Below, in pieces: positions 23,199 through 32,274 of a stretch of DNA of 43,213 nt (positions are counted from its first letter, which is position 1; every line of letters starts with the position of its first letter). The translations under genes were made by a program, and so were the position numbers. The notes beneath the pieces are model-generated. The model saw nothing but the letters and a program-made list of their open reading frames with translations, did not search any database and was not told the DNA's origin. This stretch comes from an uncultured Oscillospiraceae bacterium (GTDB lineage Bacteria; Bacillota; Clostridia; Oscillospirales; Acutalibacteraceae): NCBI GenBank assembly GCA_900552115.1, contig URYP01000005.1, positions 1 through 43,213 of the forward strand, written 5' to 3'.

Positions 23199-25376
23199 AT
23201 GTTTGAAAATTACAAAGTGTTTGAAACGACTTTGGCCGGCCGTCCCCTGAAGGTGGAAACCGGTAAAATCGCACAGCTGGCCAACGGTTCCTGCCTGGTA
23301 CGGTATGGCGAAACCGTCATCCTGTGCGCCGTGACCATGTCGGCCAAGCCCCGCGACGGGGTGGATTTCTTCCCCCTGTCGGTGGATTATGAGGAGAAGC
23401 TGTATTCCGTGGGAAAAATCCCCGGCTCTTTCCAGCGCCGTGAGGGGCGCCCTTCCGAGAAGGCAATCCTGACCTCTCGTGTGATCGACCGTCCCATCCG
23501 GCCGCTGTTCCCCAAGGATATGCGCAACGATGTGTCTGTCGTCTGCACGGTGATGTCGGTCGATCCCGACTGCCCGCCGGAAACAACGGCTATGATCGGC
23601 GCTTCCATCGCCATTGCGATTTCTGAAATTCCGTGGGACGGTCCTATTTCGGGCGTCGTCGTTGGATTGGTTGACGGTCAGTACGTCATCAATCCTACCG
23701 CTGAAGAAGAAGCGCGTTCGGATATGCATGTGACCGTGGCGTCCACGGCCGATCTGGTGGCCATGATTGAAGCCGGCGCCAATGAAGTGGACAACGACAC
23801 CATGTTCGACGGCATTATGGCGGGTCATCAGGCCAACCAGCAGATTGTGGAGTTCATAAACTCCATTGTGGCTGAAATCGGCAAAGAAAAGATTGCCTTT
23901 ACCTCGAATGATCCCGATCCGGAGATGTACGAGGCCGTCAAGGAATTTGCCATTGAAGATGTCCGCAAGGCGCTGGATACCGATGACAAGCGTATCCGCG
24001 ACGAGCGTCTGCGGCCGGTGTACGAGGCCGTACACGAAAAGTTTGACGCGGTTTATCCCGAGCAGGAGGCCAAGCTCGAGGAATGCCTGTATAAACTGCA
24101 GAAATTTGTGGTTCGCCGCTGGCTGCTGGACGACGGCAAGCGGGTGGACGGCCGTGGTATCGACGAGATCCGCCCGCTGGCCGCCGAAGTGGGTCTGCTG
24201 CCGCGCGTGCATGGGTCCGGCATGTTTACCCGTGGCCAGACACAGGTGCTGACCGTCGTGACGCTGGGTTCTTCCGGCGATGCGCAGCTGCTGGACGGCA
24301 TTGATAACGAAACCGAAAAACGGTATATGCACCATTATAACTTCCCCTCCTATTCGGTGGGTGAAACCCGTCCTTCCCGCGGCCCCGGCCGCCGGGAGAT
24401 CGGCCATGGCGCTCTGGCCGAACGGGCGCTGCTGCCGGTAATTCCTTCGGTGGAAGATTTCCCCTATACCCTGCGGCTGGTCAGCGAAGTGGTTTCCTCC
24501 AACGGATCTACCTCACAGGCCTCGATCTGCGGCTCCACGCTGGCACTGATGGATGCGGGTGTGCCGATCAAGGCGCCAGTGGCGGGTATTTCCTGCGGAC
24601 TGGTAACCGAGGGCGACCGCTTTATGACCATGGTCGACATCCAGGGCTTGGAAGACTTCTTCGGTGATATGGACTTTAAGGTGGGTGGTACCCATAAGGG
24701 CATTACCGCCATCCAGATGGACCTGAAGGTACACGGACTGACCCCGGCCATTATCCGGGAAGCGCTGGATAAAACCTATAAGGCGCGGCTGTATATCCTG
24801 GATGATATTATGCTCAAAGCCATTCCGCAGCCCCGCGAGGAGCTGTCGAAATATGCGCCTAAGATGCTCAATACCAAGATCGATGTGGATAAAATCCGCG
24901 AGGTTATTGGTAAGGGCGGCTCGGTTATCCAGAAGATCCAGGCCGAGTGCAACTGCAAGATCGACATTGAGGAGGACGGCAACGTCTTTATTTCCTCCAC
25001 CGATATCGAGGACGCCAAACGCGCGCTGATGGTGGTGGAAACCATCGCCAAGGATCCCGAAATTGGCGCGATTTATAAAGGCAAGGTTACCCGCCTGATG
25101 ACGTTCGGCGCGTTTGTGGAAATTGCGCCCGGTAAAGAGGGGCTGGTGCACATCAGCCGTCTGGACGTGAAACGGGTGGAACGAGTCGAAGATGTGGTAA
25201 ATGTCGGAGATGAGGTGCTGGTCAAGGTGACCGAGATCGACGAGCAGGGCCGGTTGAACCTGTCCCGCCGCGATGCCCTGATCGAGGTGGAAGGTCTGAA
25301 ACCAGAAAACACGGTTTCCGATCAGCGTCCGCCCCGCCGGGACAGCGGCCATCGCCCGCCTCGCCGCAACGGCTGA
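23199..25376 (+). CDS. pnp: Polyribonucleotide nucleotidyltransferase (PNPase)
   Basis: PNPase is the phosphorolytic 3'-5' exoribonuclease of the RNA degradation machinery. The 725-residue protein has two RNase PH domains (about 10-140 and 310-450), with FFPLSVDYEEKLYSVGKIPGSF and the second-core PSRGPGRREIGHGALAERAL. Its helical linker, a KH domain (IREVIGKGGSVIQKIQ, near 570-580) and an S1 domain (GAIYKGKVTRLMTFGAFVEIAPGKEGLVH) follow. The start is ATG 23199, nine bases after GGAGG; the longer frame from 23160 would begin ahead of that site. The C-terminal tail is Arg/Pro-rich. A clear terminator follows within 20 bp. Confidence 0.97.
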   Translation: MFENYKVFETTLAGRPLKVETGKIAQLANGSCLVRYGETVILCAVTMSAKPRDGVDFFPLSVDYEEKLYSVGKIPGSFQRREGRPSEKAILTSRVIDRPIRPLFPKDMRNDVSVVCTVMSVDPDCPPETTAMIGASIAIAISEIPWDGPISGVVVGLVDGQYVINPTAEEEARSDMHVTVASTADLVAMIEAGANEVDNDTMFDGIMAGHQANQQIVEFINSIVAEIGKEKIAFTSNDPDPEMYEAVKEFAIEDVRKALDTDDKRIRDERLRPVYEAVHEKFDAVYPEQEAKLEECLYKLQKFVVRRWLLDDGKRVDGRGIDEIRPLAAEVGLLPRVHGSGMFTRGQTQVLTVVTLGSSGDAQLLDGIDNETEKRYMHHYNFPSYSVGETRPSRGPGRREIGHGALAERALLPVIPSVEDFPYTLRLVSEVVSSNGSTSQASICGSTLALMDAGVPIKAPVAGISCGLVTEGDRFMTMVDIQGLEDFFGDMDFKVGGTHKGITAIQMDLKVHGLTPAIIREALDKTYKARLYILDDIMLKAIPQPREELSKYAPKMLNTKIDVDKIREVIGKGGSVIQKIQAECNCKIDIEEDGNVFISSTDIEDAKRALMVVETIAKDPEIGAIYKGKVTRLMTFGAFVEIAPGKEGLVHISRLDVKRVERVEDVVNVGDEVLVKVTEIDEQGRLNLSRRDALIEVEGLKPENTVSDQRPPRRDSGHRPPRRNG

Positions 25377-25394
25377 TTTATAACCCTTCCTGTT

Positions 25395-25427
25395 GCCCGC
25401 TGCGGATGCGCCCGCAGCGGGCTTTTC
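25395..25427 (+). terminator. Intrinsic terminator after pnp
   Basis: An 11-bp GC stem (25395-25405 with 25412-25422) and a six-base loop, followed by TTTTC. It closes pnp and separates it from the methyltransferase gene. Confidence 0.88.
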
Positions 25428-25456
25428 ATGTAATTTCGGAATTAGGGGAGGAAATC

Positions 25457-26848
25457 ATGGATAATTTTATAGGACCGCCGGACTTTTGCGCGCGGATGAG
25501 GCGTCTTTACGGAAACCAGGCGGATGCCTTACTGGCCGGAAACGGCCCGCCGGCGCGGGGGCTGCGGGTAAATACGCTGAAATGTTCGGTGAAGCGGTTT
25601 GAGGAGCTGTGGGACGGCGAGGCAAAGCCGGTACCCTTTTGCGGAGAAGGATTTCGGGTGAATCCCTCATTTAAAGCCGGGGCCGATCCCCTGCATCATG
25701 CGGGCGCCTACTATATGCAGGAGCCGTCCGCCATGTCGGCGGTGACGGCTCTGGCCCCCCTCATAGGGGAACGGATTTTGGATCTCTGTGCCGCGCCGGG
25801 GGGTAAATCCACGCAAATTGCGGCGGCGCTGCGGGGGCAGGGTCTGCTTTGGTGCAATGAATACGTGCGCGGCCGCGCCCGTGTGCTGGCGCAGAACATC
25901 GAACGGTGCGGCGTGCGAAACGCGGTGGTATCATCCGCCGATGCGGCGGCGCTAGCCGGCCGCCTGGAGGGCTTTTTTGACGGTGTATTGGTGGATGCCC
26001 CCTGCTCGGGCGAGGGGATGTTCCGTAAGGAGCCGGCGGCGCTGGATCAGTGGAGTGAGGACAATATCCGGCTGTGCGCTGTCCGGGGACGGGATATTCT
26101 GGATGCGGCCGCGATCATGGTACGCCCTGGTGGACGGCTGGTATACTCCACATGTACTTTTGCGCCGGAAGAAAACGAATGTCAAATAGCCGCTTTTTTA
26201 AACCGGCATCCGGACTTTGATTTGGCAGCAATCGAGGCGCCTTTTGGACGGCCGGGGTTGCCGTGGGATTGTGTTGCGGCTTTTTCAGAAGGAATAGAGG
26301 AGCCGGCAGCTGATCTGACCCTTTGCCGGCGCATCACGCCGGCGGACGGGGGAGAGGGGCACTTTGTGGCGCGGCTGATCCGGCGGGGGGAGACGGCGGA
26401 GCATAGGGACTGGCTGCCGGTGGAACCGGCCGTTGACAGCGTTGGCCGGCAGGCTGAAGAGCTGTATCACACCTGCTTTTCCGACGAACCGCAGGGGCAG
26501 TTTCGCCTTTATGGTGGACAGATGCGGCTGCTGCCGTTGGATCTCTCCCTGGTGCTAGGACTGCCTATGTTTGCCACCGGCATAGCGGTGGCGGAACTCT
26601 GCAAAAACCGTCTGGAGCCCTGCCATGCGGCCTTTATGGCCGCTCAGGCGGCGGACTGCCGCCAATTGATTGATCTGAAACGGTGTGACGAACGTCTGAG
26701 CCTGTTTTTAAAGGGGCAGGAAATTCCAGTGGAGGGAGTACAGGGCTGGACGGCCGTGGCAGTAGAGGGGATAACCGTCGGGTTTGGAAAGGCTAGTGGG
26801 GGAAGACTTAAGAACCGCTATCCCAAAGGGCTGCGGCTGTTGGGATAA
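25457..26848 (+). CDS. RsmF/NOL1-NOP2-Sun family RNA m5C methyltransferase
   Basis: This SAM-dependent cytosine-C5 methyltransferase probably acts on 16S rRNA (RsmF/YebU type), though the exact target cytosine is uncertain. The 463-residue protein has an N-terminal RNA-binding part, the SAM motif LDLCAAPGGKSTQIAAAL near residue 112, motif IV DAPCSGEGMFRKEP with the conserved Cys, and motif VI YSTCTFAPEEN with the catalytic Cys. The C-terminal 150 residues match the RsmF-type extension with a PUA-like end (GLPMFATGIAVAELCKNRLEP). ATG 25457 has GGGAGG seven bases upstream; the longer frame at 25406 runs through the pnp terminator and is rejected. Confidence 0.93.
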   Translation: MDNFIGPPDFCARMRRLYGNQADALLAGNGPPARGLRVNTLKCSVKRFEELWDGEAKPVPFCGEGFRVNPSFKAGADPLHHAGAYYMQEPSAMSAVTALAPLIGERILDLCAAPGGKSTQIAAALRGQGLLWCNEYVRGRARVLAQNIERCGVRNAVVSSADAAALAGRLEGFFDGVLVDAPCSGEGMFRKEPAALDQWSEDNIRLCAVRGRDILDAAAIMVRPGGRLVYSTCTFAPEENECQIAAFLNRHPDFDLAAIEAPFGRPGLPWDCVAAFSEGIEEPAADLTLCRRITPADGGEGHFVARLIRRGETAEHRDWLPVEPAVDSVGRQAEELYHTCFSDEPQGQFRLYGGQMRLLPLDLSLVLGLPMFATGIAVAELCKNRLEPCHAAFMAAQAADCRQLIDLKRCDERLSLFLKGQEIPVEGVQGWTAVAVEGITVGFGKASGGRLKNRYPKGLRLLG

Positions 26849-27196
26849 GCTTACACTTAGGGCAGCGATCAACACGGGCAAAGCCGGTCATCCTATTTTT
26901 TATCAGAAGATCGACGGAACAACAGGCGCCTACACGGTAGCGACAGGAAGATTATCTTTCGATTGAACGCAGCGATGTATCCTTGAATGGAGCAAAATGT
27001 GCCGAGAGGGTTGGCTGGATACTTACTTGTTGAATTTCATACTATCGAGGTCAACGCCAAACTCCTTTGTTGTTTCCAGTATTACAACGCCTTGACAACA
27101 CAGGCGCCGGATATAGTTCCGGTTACGGTAGTACCATATAATGATTTGTAAATCCCGGCTGCGGAAAGGGGCGGGCGGTTTGCAAGTTTACACAAC
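26849..27196. other. Intergenic region without a recognisable intact gene
   Basis: About 350 bp between two converging units. Nothing here has both a start with a ribosome-binding site and a protein-like frame of useful length. On the minus strand two short pieces in different frames look faintly protein-like: one ends in TISGACVVKAL (about 27082-27150), the next reads VILETTKEFGVDLDSMKFNK and stops near 27020. They could be remains of a decayed gene. A weak direct similarity (ACAACA.GGCGCC...CGGTAG) links about 26918-26940 with 27097-27130. Confidence 0.4.
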
Positions 27197-27225
27197 AAAA
27201 GACCGGGCTTATGCCCGGTCTTTTT
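27197..27225 (-). terminator. Terminator of the aspS2-gatCAB operon
   Basis: GACCGGGC (27201-27208), loop TTAT and GCCCGGTC (27213-27220), flanked by AAAA on one side and TTTTT on the other, so it can act in both directions. It starts nine bases after the gatB stop. Confidence 0.9.
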
Positions 27226-27233
27226 CAGCAATA

Positions 27234-28649
27234 TCAAGACTGGATGATAGACAAAATAAGTTCTTCCGCCGCTTTGGCATCCGCGGCACCGCGGGTGGCT
27301 TTCATCACACCGCCTACAAGGGCTTTGAGCGCCTTTTCCTTTCCGGCACGGTAATCGGACACCGCGCCAGGATTGCCGGCGACGACCTCTTCGCAAATGG
27401 CTTTGAGGGCGGTTTCGTCCACGCCGGCCATATCTTCCTCGGTGAGCAGGTCGCCGACGCGTTTGCCTTGATCCATCATTTTTTCAAGGGTGGATTTGGC
27501 TAGGTTCATCTTCAGCTTGCCGCTGTCAATCAGGGCCACCAATTCCCGCAGATGGTCTGCCGGCAGGGGCACCCGTCCGGTTTCCTTGTCGGCCTCGGTG
27601 TCGATGCGGCGGAAAATGGGGCCGAGAATGAAGTTGGACACGGTGCGGGGGGTGACCCCTTCCGAGGCAGCGTCAAAGTATTCCGCGATTTTGCGGTATT
27701 TGACGAGCATCTGCGCGTCCTTTTCCGGAAGGCCCAGATCGGTGGTGTATCGCTGCAGCCGCGCCTCCGGCAGTTCGGGCAGCGCCGCGCGAAGTTCCTC
27801 GATTTCTTCGTCGGTGGTAGCCAGGGTAACCAGGTCCGGCTCCCGGAAATAACGGTAATCCTGCGCGTCTTCCTTGCCCCGCATGTTTTCCGTGACGCCG
27901 GTTTCCTCATCAAAACGGCGGGTTTCCTGAATGATCTGCCCGCCGCTTTCAATCACGTCGATTTGCCGCTCCATCTCATACTCGACCGCTTTGGCTATGT
28001 GGGCAAAGGAATTCATGTTTTTAATCTCGGTGCGGGTCCCCAACGTATCGGACCCAACCGGACGGACGGAAATGTTGACGTCGCAGCGCATGGAGCCTTC
28101 CTGCATACGGCAGTCGGATATGCCGATGGTACGCATCAGCAGCTGGAGCTTTTCCATATACTCCCGGATTTCGTCTACGCTGCGTATATCCGGCTCGGAG
28201 ACGATTTCAATCAGCGGCACGCCGGCACGGTTGTAATCGACAAAAGTGTCTCCCCGGCTGTGTACCAGCTTGCCCGCGTCTTCCTCGATATGGATACGGG
28301 TCAGGCGTATCCGGCGACCGGAGGACAGCTCCACATAACCGTGCTCGCACAAAGGCTTGTCGAACTGGGAAATCTGGTACGCCTTGGACAGGTCGGGATA
28401 GACGTAATTTTTACGGTCCATTTTAGAGATGTTGTTGATATGGCAGTGGGTCACCAGTCCTGCCTGGATAGCGTAGCGCACCACCTGCCGGTTGAGCTTG
28501 GGAAGGGTGCCGGGCAGGCCGATGCAGATGGGGCAGCAGTTGGTATTGGGATCACCGCCAAATTTGGTGGTGCAGCCGCAGAATATTTTGGTGTTGGTGG
28601 AAAGCTCGATATGGGTTTCCAGACCGGCTACCAGTTCGTATTGTTTCAC
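27234..28649 (-). CDS. gatB: Asp-tRNA(Asn)/Glu-tRNA(Gln) amidotransferase subunit B
   Basis: GatB is the kinase and tRNA-binding subunit of GatCAB, which turns mischarged Asp-tRNA-Asn or Glu-tRNA-Gln into Asn- or Gln-tRNA. The 471 residues start with the family block YELVAGLETHIELST, carry the Cys-rich zinc region C-G-C...N-T-N-C-C-P-I-C-I-G-L-P-G-T-L-P (24-50), R-I-R-L-T-R-I-H-I-E-E-D-A-G-K, and N-R-A-G-V-P-L-I-E-I-V-S-E-P-D, then the helical YqeY-like tail that senses the tRNA. The start is GTG 28649, overlapping the gatA stop by four bases (GTGA), so translation is coupled. It is the last gene of aspS2-gatC-gatA-gatB. Confidence 0.97.
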   Translation of the reverse strand: MKQYELVAGLETHIELSTNTKIFCGCTTKFGGDPNTNCCPICIGLPGTLPKLNRQVVRYAIQAGLVTHCHINNISKMDRKNYVYPDLSKAYQISQFDKPLCEHGYVELSSGRRIRLTRIHIEEDAGKLVHSRGDTFVDYNRAGVPLIEIVSEPDIRSVDEIREYMEKLQLLMRTIGISDCRMQEGSMRCDVNISVRPVGSDTLGTRTEIKNMNSFAHIAKAVEYEMERQIDVIESGGQIIQETRRFDEETGVTENMRGKEDAQDYRYFREPDLVTLATTDEEIEELRAALPELPEARLQRYTTDLGLPEKDAQMLVKYRKIAEYFDAASEGVTPRTVSNFILGPIFRRIDTEADKETGRVPLPADHLRELVALIDSGKLKMNLAKSTLEKMMDQGKRVGDLLTEEDMAGVDETALKAICEEVVAGNPGAVSDYRAGKEKALKALVGGVMKATRGAADAKAAEELILSIIQS

Positions 28650-30112
28650 AGCGACACGCCCCCTTTCGCCGGCGGTACGGCCGCCGCGCCGGCCTGCTGC
28701 TCATAGTGATAAGCGGTACTCAGAATTATAGCCTCGCTGAAACGGGGTCCGATTAACTGCATACCGATGGGCAATCCGTTCTCATCCGTCCCACAGGGTA
28801 GGGATACCGCCGGCAGACCCGCAATATTGACCGGGACGGTGCAGATGTCCGTTTGATAGGTTTGGATGGGGTTCTGAGAAGATGTGTTCTCCTTAAAGGC
28901 GGTCATGGGTACGGTAGGCGCCAGGATGACGTCGCAGCTCTCAAACGCCTGATCAAAAGCGTGAACGATGACGCCGCGCAGGTTTTGTGCCTTTTTATAA
29001 TAAGCATCGTAATAACCGGAGCTGAGCACATAGGTACCGAGCAGGATTCGGCGCTGCACCTCTTTACCAAAGCCCTCACTGCGGGTGCGGCATATCATGT
29101 CGTGGATGCCGTTGTAGTGGGGTGCCTGGTAACCGTAACGAATCCCATCGTAACGGCCCAGATTGGAGGAGGCCTCCGCACAGGCGAGAATGTAGTAGAC
29201 GGGTAGGGCGTAGCCCAACGACGGCAGCGAAAATTCAACGATTTCCGCTCCCATCGCTTCATACGCGGCGATGGCTTTTTCCAGGGCGGCCCGGACGGGA
29301 GGCTGCAGGCAGTCCATATATTCTTTTGCCACGCCGATTTTCCGCCCGCGTATGTCCTGCCGCAGGGTATCCGCCGTGGGTTCATCCCGGCGGCCGCTGG
29401 AGGTGGAATCCATTGGATCGTAGGAGGAAATGGCGTCGAATACGATCGCCGCGTCCTCGACGGTTTCAGCAAGTGGGCCGATTTGGTCAAAGCTGGAGGC
29501 GTAAGCGATCAGGCCGTAGCGGGATACCGCGCCGTAAGTAGGTTTCAGACCCACAATGCCGCAGAAGCTGGCGGGCTGACGGATGGAGCCGCCGGTGTCC
29601 GAACCGAGCGCGTAGACAGCCAGGTGGCCGCTGACTGCCGAAGCGCCGCCGCCGGAACTGCCGCCGGCCACATGCGCCGTATTGTGTGGGTTTTTAGCCC
29701 CACCATAGCAGGAGGTTTCACAGGAGGATCCCATAGCAAATTCGTCCATGTTGGTTTTGCCCAGTAAAACGCCGCCCTGGCCTTTCAGAGAGCTCCATAC
29801 GGCAGCGTCATAGATGGGGGTGTAGCCTGACAGGATTTTGGAGCAGCAGGTGGTAAGCAGCCCTTTGGTGGAGATATTGTCTTTCAGCGTCATGGGGACG
29901 CCTTCCAGCAGGGACAGCTCTTCGCCGGCCGCCCGCTTTTGATCGACCCGCCGCGCCGCTTCAAGCGCTGTGTCACGGGTAACGGAAACATAGGCGTTCA
30001 AAACGGGGTTTTCCCGCTCGATCGCCGTGAGATAAGCCGTGGTGAGCTCTTCACAGGACAGCTCCCCGGCCGTCAGTTTATTGTGGATCAACCGAATCCG
30101 GCTGGCGCTCAT
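28646..30112 (-). CDS. gatA: Asp-tRNA(Asn)/Glu-tRNA(Gln) amidotransferase subunit A
   Basis: GatA is the glutaminase subunit of GatCAB and releases ammonia that is channelled to GatB. The 488-residue protein is an amidase-signature enzyme. Its Ser-cisSer-Lys triad is visible: Lys in V-P-M-T-L-K-D-N near residue 79, the cis-Ser in AGGSSGGGASAV near 153, and the nucleophile Ser in ALGSDTGGSIRQPASF near 178. The remaining family blocks (GLKPTYGAVSRYGLIAYASSFDQIGP and the C-terminal VPVNIAGLPAVSLPCG) are intact. It starts at ATG 30112 with AAGGA about ten bases upstream, 15 bp after gatC. Confidence 0.97.
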   Translation of the reverse strand: MSASRIRLIHNKLTAGELSCEELTTAYLTAIERENPVLNAYVSVTRDTALEAARRVDQKRAAGEELSLLEGVPMTLKDNISTKGLLTTCCSKILSGYTPIYDAAVWSSLKGQGGVLLGKTNMDEFAMGSSCETSCYGGAKNPHNTAHVAGGSSGGGASAVSGHLAVYALGSDTGGSIRQPASFCGIVGLKPTYGAVSRYGLIAYASSFDQIGPLAETVEDAAIVFDAISSYDPMDSTSSGRRDEPTADTLRQDIRGRKIGVAKEYMDCLQPPVRAALEKAIAAYEAMGAEIVEFSLPSLGYALPVYYILACAEASSNLGRYDGIRYGYQAPHYNGIHDMICRTRSEGFGKEVQRRILLGTYVLSSGYYDAYYKKAQNLRGVIVHAFDQAFESCDVILAPTVPMTAFKENTSSQNPIQTYQTDICTVPVNIAGLPAVSLPCGTDENGLPIGMQLIGPRFSEAIILSTAYHYEQQAGAAAVPPAKGGVSL

Positions 30113-30127
30113 GAGAACACATCCTTT

Positions 30128-30409
30128 TTACTTTCTCTTTTTCACCGGGAAAAAGCCGTCTTCCCCGCCGCTGACGTTCAGGAGTATTTCCTCCTGAGGA
30201 TAAGAGGGCACAACCTCGTCTTCCCGGTAGGCATTCTGCAGGCCGCCAATATTGTCGAAATCCTCATCCTGCTTTTCGCTGGCCCCATTAATGGTATCGG
30301 CAAACTCAATAATTTTCGCCATCTCCTGTGTCAGCCCGTCCAAATCCTCCTCGGACACGAACAGCTTGGAGAGCAGCGCGATATCGCGGATATCGTCCCG
30401 TGTAATCAT
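30128..30409 (-). CDS. gatC: Asp-tRNA(Asn)/Glu-tRNA(Gln) amidotransferase subunit C
   Basis: GatC is the small subunit that wraps around GatA and stabilises the GatCAB complex. The 93 residues show the typical pattern: an N-terminal helix (ITRDDIRDIALLSKLFVSEEDLDGLTQEMAKIIEF), a linker with the usual conserved D-E-D-F-D-N-I-G-G-L-Q-N-A-Y-R-E-D-E-V motif (which corresponds to the LREDEV block), and a C-terminal G-G-E-D-G-F-F-P-V. The AGGAGG site overlaps the aspS2 stop codon, so the two genes are tightly linked. Confidence 0.95.
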   Translation of the reverse strand: MITRDDIRDIALLSKLFVSEEDLDGLTQEMAKIIEFADTINGASEKQDEDFDNIGGLQNAYREDEVVPSYPQEEILLNVSGGEDGFFPVKKRK

Positions 30410-30421
30410 GGCTGTGGCCTC

Positions 30422-32167
30422 CTATCGGATTTTTATATGCACTTCCCGCAGCTGCTGCTCGGTAACCGGGCAGGGAGAGCCGACCAAAAGATCCTGGGCG
30501 GCGCTGTTCATCGGGAAAGCGATGACTTCGCGGATATTGTCCTCTCCGGTAATCAGCATCAGCATCCGGTCCACGCCGGGCGCCATGCCCGCGTGGGGCG
30601 GCGCGCCGTACTGGAAAGCGTTATAAAGGGAAGAAAACTTGGTTTTCAAATCGTCTTCAGTATAACCGGCAATTTCAAAGGCGCGCACCATGGTATCCAG
30701 GTCATGGTTGCGCACCGCGCCGGACGACAGCTCCACGCCGTTGCACACAATGTCGTACTGATAGGCGAGGATATCCAGCGGATTTTTGGTGTTGAGGGCT
30801 TCCAGGCCGCCCTGCGGCATGGAGAAGGGGTTGTGGGTAAAGACAACGGCGCCGGTTTCCTCGTCCTGATCGTACATGGGGAAATCCACCACAAAACAGA
30901 ACGCAAACGCATCGTCCTTAATCAGACCCAGCCGGCCCGCCACCTCGGTGCGAATCTGGCCCGCCAGCTTGGGGGCCAGATCTTTGGAATCCGCAATAAA
31001 ATACAGCACACAGCCCGGTTCCAGTCCGGCCCGGCGGATCAGCTCCTGCCGCTGGTCGTCGGAGAGGAATTTATCGATCGGGCCCAGGAAGGTCATCTCG
31101 TCGGTTACCTTGACATAGCCGAGTCCTTTCATGCCGATTGAGGTAGCGAATTTGAGCATGTTTTCAAAAAAGCTCTTTGATTGGGACGCACAGCCGGGCA
31201 CATTGATGGCGCGGACCGTTTTGCCTCGGAAGGGCGCAAAGTCGGTTTCCACGAACATGTCGCTGATATCGATGATTTCCAGCGGGTTGCGCAGGTCGGG
31301 CTTGTCGGTGCCGTATTTCAGCATGCATTCCGCATAGGGTATTTTGCGGAAGGGCGCGGGAGATACCCGCTTATCGGTGAATTTGGTAAACGTTTCATAC
31401 AAGACTTCTTCCGCCACGGCAAACACATCCTCCTGCGTGGCGAACGCCATTTCAAAGTCGAGCTGGTAAAACTCGCCGGGCGACCGGTCGGCCCGCGCAT
31501 CCTCGTCCCGGAAGCAGGGGGCTACCTGGAAATACTTGTCAAACCCCGATACCATGAGCAGCTGCTTGAAAATCTGGGGCGCCTGTGGCAGCGCATAAAA
31601 CATGCCGTGATGCTTGCGGCTGGGAATTAGATAGTCCCGCGCGCCTTCCGGAGAGGAGGCGGACAAAATGGGCGTCTGCATCTCCAGAAAGCCCAGGTCG
31701 GTCATCTTCTGCCGCAGGTGCGAGATAATCTGCGCGCGCAACACCATATTCTGGTGTACCTTTTTGTTGCGCAGGTCGAGGAACCGGTATTTCAGGCGGA
31801 CATCCTCTTTCACCTCGGGAGAGGCCGTCACCTCAAAGGGCAGATTGCCGCGGCATTTTCCAAGGACGGTCAGGGCATCCGCCTTGATTTCCACTGTGCC
31901 GGTGGCAATTTTATCGTTATAGGTGTCGGCGCTGCGCCCCACCACCGTGCCGGTCACCGATACTGCGCTCTCCTTATTCACGCCGTCCAGCAGGCTTTCG
32001 TCGTATACCACGACCTGCACCACGCCATAATGATCCCGCAGGTCCACAAACAGCACGCCGCCGTGGTCCCGGATATTTTCAACCCAGCCGGCCACGCGAA
32101 CCTTTTTATCCAGCAGGGATTCCCCGATGGCGGTACAGATATGGGTACGGTACGGATTCTCTGTCAT
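30422..32167 (-). CDS. aspS2: Second aspartate-tRNA ligase, probably non-discriminating (AspRS2)
   Basis: A full-length bacterial-type AspRS of 581 residues: OB-fold anticodon domain, class II core with motif 2 (CFRDEDARADRSPGEFYQLD, one residue longer than in AspRS1) and motif 3 (GVDRMLML), and the GAD insertion. The anticodon-domain loop reads R-D-H-G (His35), as in non-discriminating enzymes such as that of Pseudomonas aeruginosa. AspRS1 in this window has R-D-L-G. The position of E. coli Lys82 is Asp here (R-S-A-D). Together with gatC-gatA-gatB directly behind it, this predicts an enzyme that charges tRNA-Asn with Asp, which GatCAB then amidates to Asn. The specificity is inferred. The start at ATG 32167 has only a weak AAGGG site. 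Confidence 0.93.
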   Translation of the reverse strand: MTENPYRTHICTAIGESLLDKKVRVAGWVENIRDHGGVLFVDLRDHYGVVQVVVYDESLLDGVNKESAVSVTGTVVGRSADTYNDKIATGTVEIKADALTVLGKCRGNLPFEVTASPEVKEDVRLKYRFLDLRNKKVHQNMVLRAQIISHLRQKMTDLGFLEMQTPILSASSPEGARDYLIPSRKHHGMFYALPQAPQIFKQLLMVSGFDKYFQVAPCFRDEDARADRSPGEFYQLDFEMAFATQEDVFAVAEEVLYETFTKFTDKRVSPAPFRKIPYAECMLKYGTDKPDLRNPLEIIDISDMFVETDFAPFRGKTVRAINVPGCASQSKSFFENMLKFATSIGMKGLGYVKVTDEMTFLGPIDKFLSDDQRQELIRRAGLEPGCVLYFIADSKDLAPKLAGQIRTEVAGRLGLIKDDAFAFCFVVDFPMYDQDEETGAVVFTHNPFSMPQGGLEALNTKNPLDILAYQYDIVCNGVELSSGAVRNHDLDTMVRAFEIAGYTEDDLKTKFSSLYNAFQYGAPPHAGMAPGVDRMLMLITGEDNIREVIAFPMNSAAQDLLVGSPCPVTEQQLREVHIKIR

Positions 32168-32231
32168 GTTGTTTCAGCAACCCTTCGGATGGTATTTTAT
32201 AAAGCGGCAAGCCGCGTATAATCAAGACAAA

Positions 32232-32260
32232 AGTATACCATATATTCCCACTGTTTTCAA
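32232..32260 (-). promoter_or_regulatory. Promoter of aspS2-gatCAB
   Basis: On the minus strand TTGAAA (32260-32255), a 17-bp spacer and TATACT (32237-32232), with TGG before the -10. It gives a leader of about 60 nt, too short for a T-box. It lies back to back with the icd promoter. Confidence 0.82.
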
Positions 32261-32274
32261 CTTTTTTTCGCCGA

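Noticed and set aside
26784..26966. 60-codon plus-strand frame at the end of the methyltransferase gene
   Set aside because: It overlaps the methyltransferase 3' end in another frame, lacks a ribosome-binding site and resembles no known protein.
32168..32231. Possible T-box upstream of aspS2-gatCAB, as reported in some Clostridia
   Set aside because: The leader from the mapped promoter is only about 60 nt, too short for a T-box.
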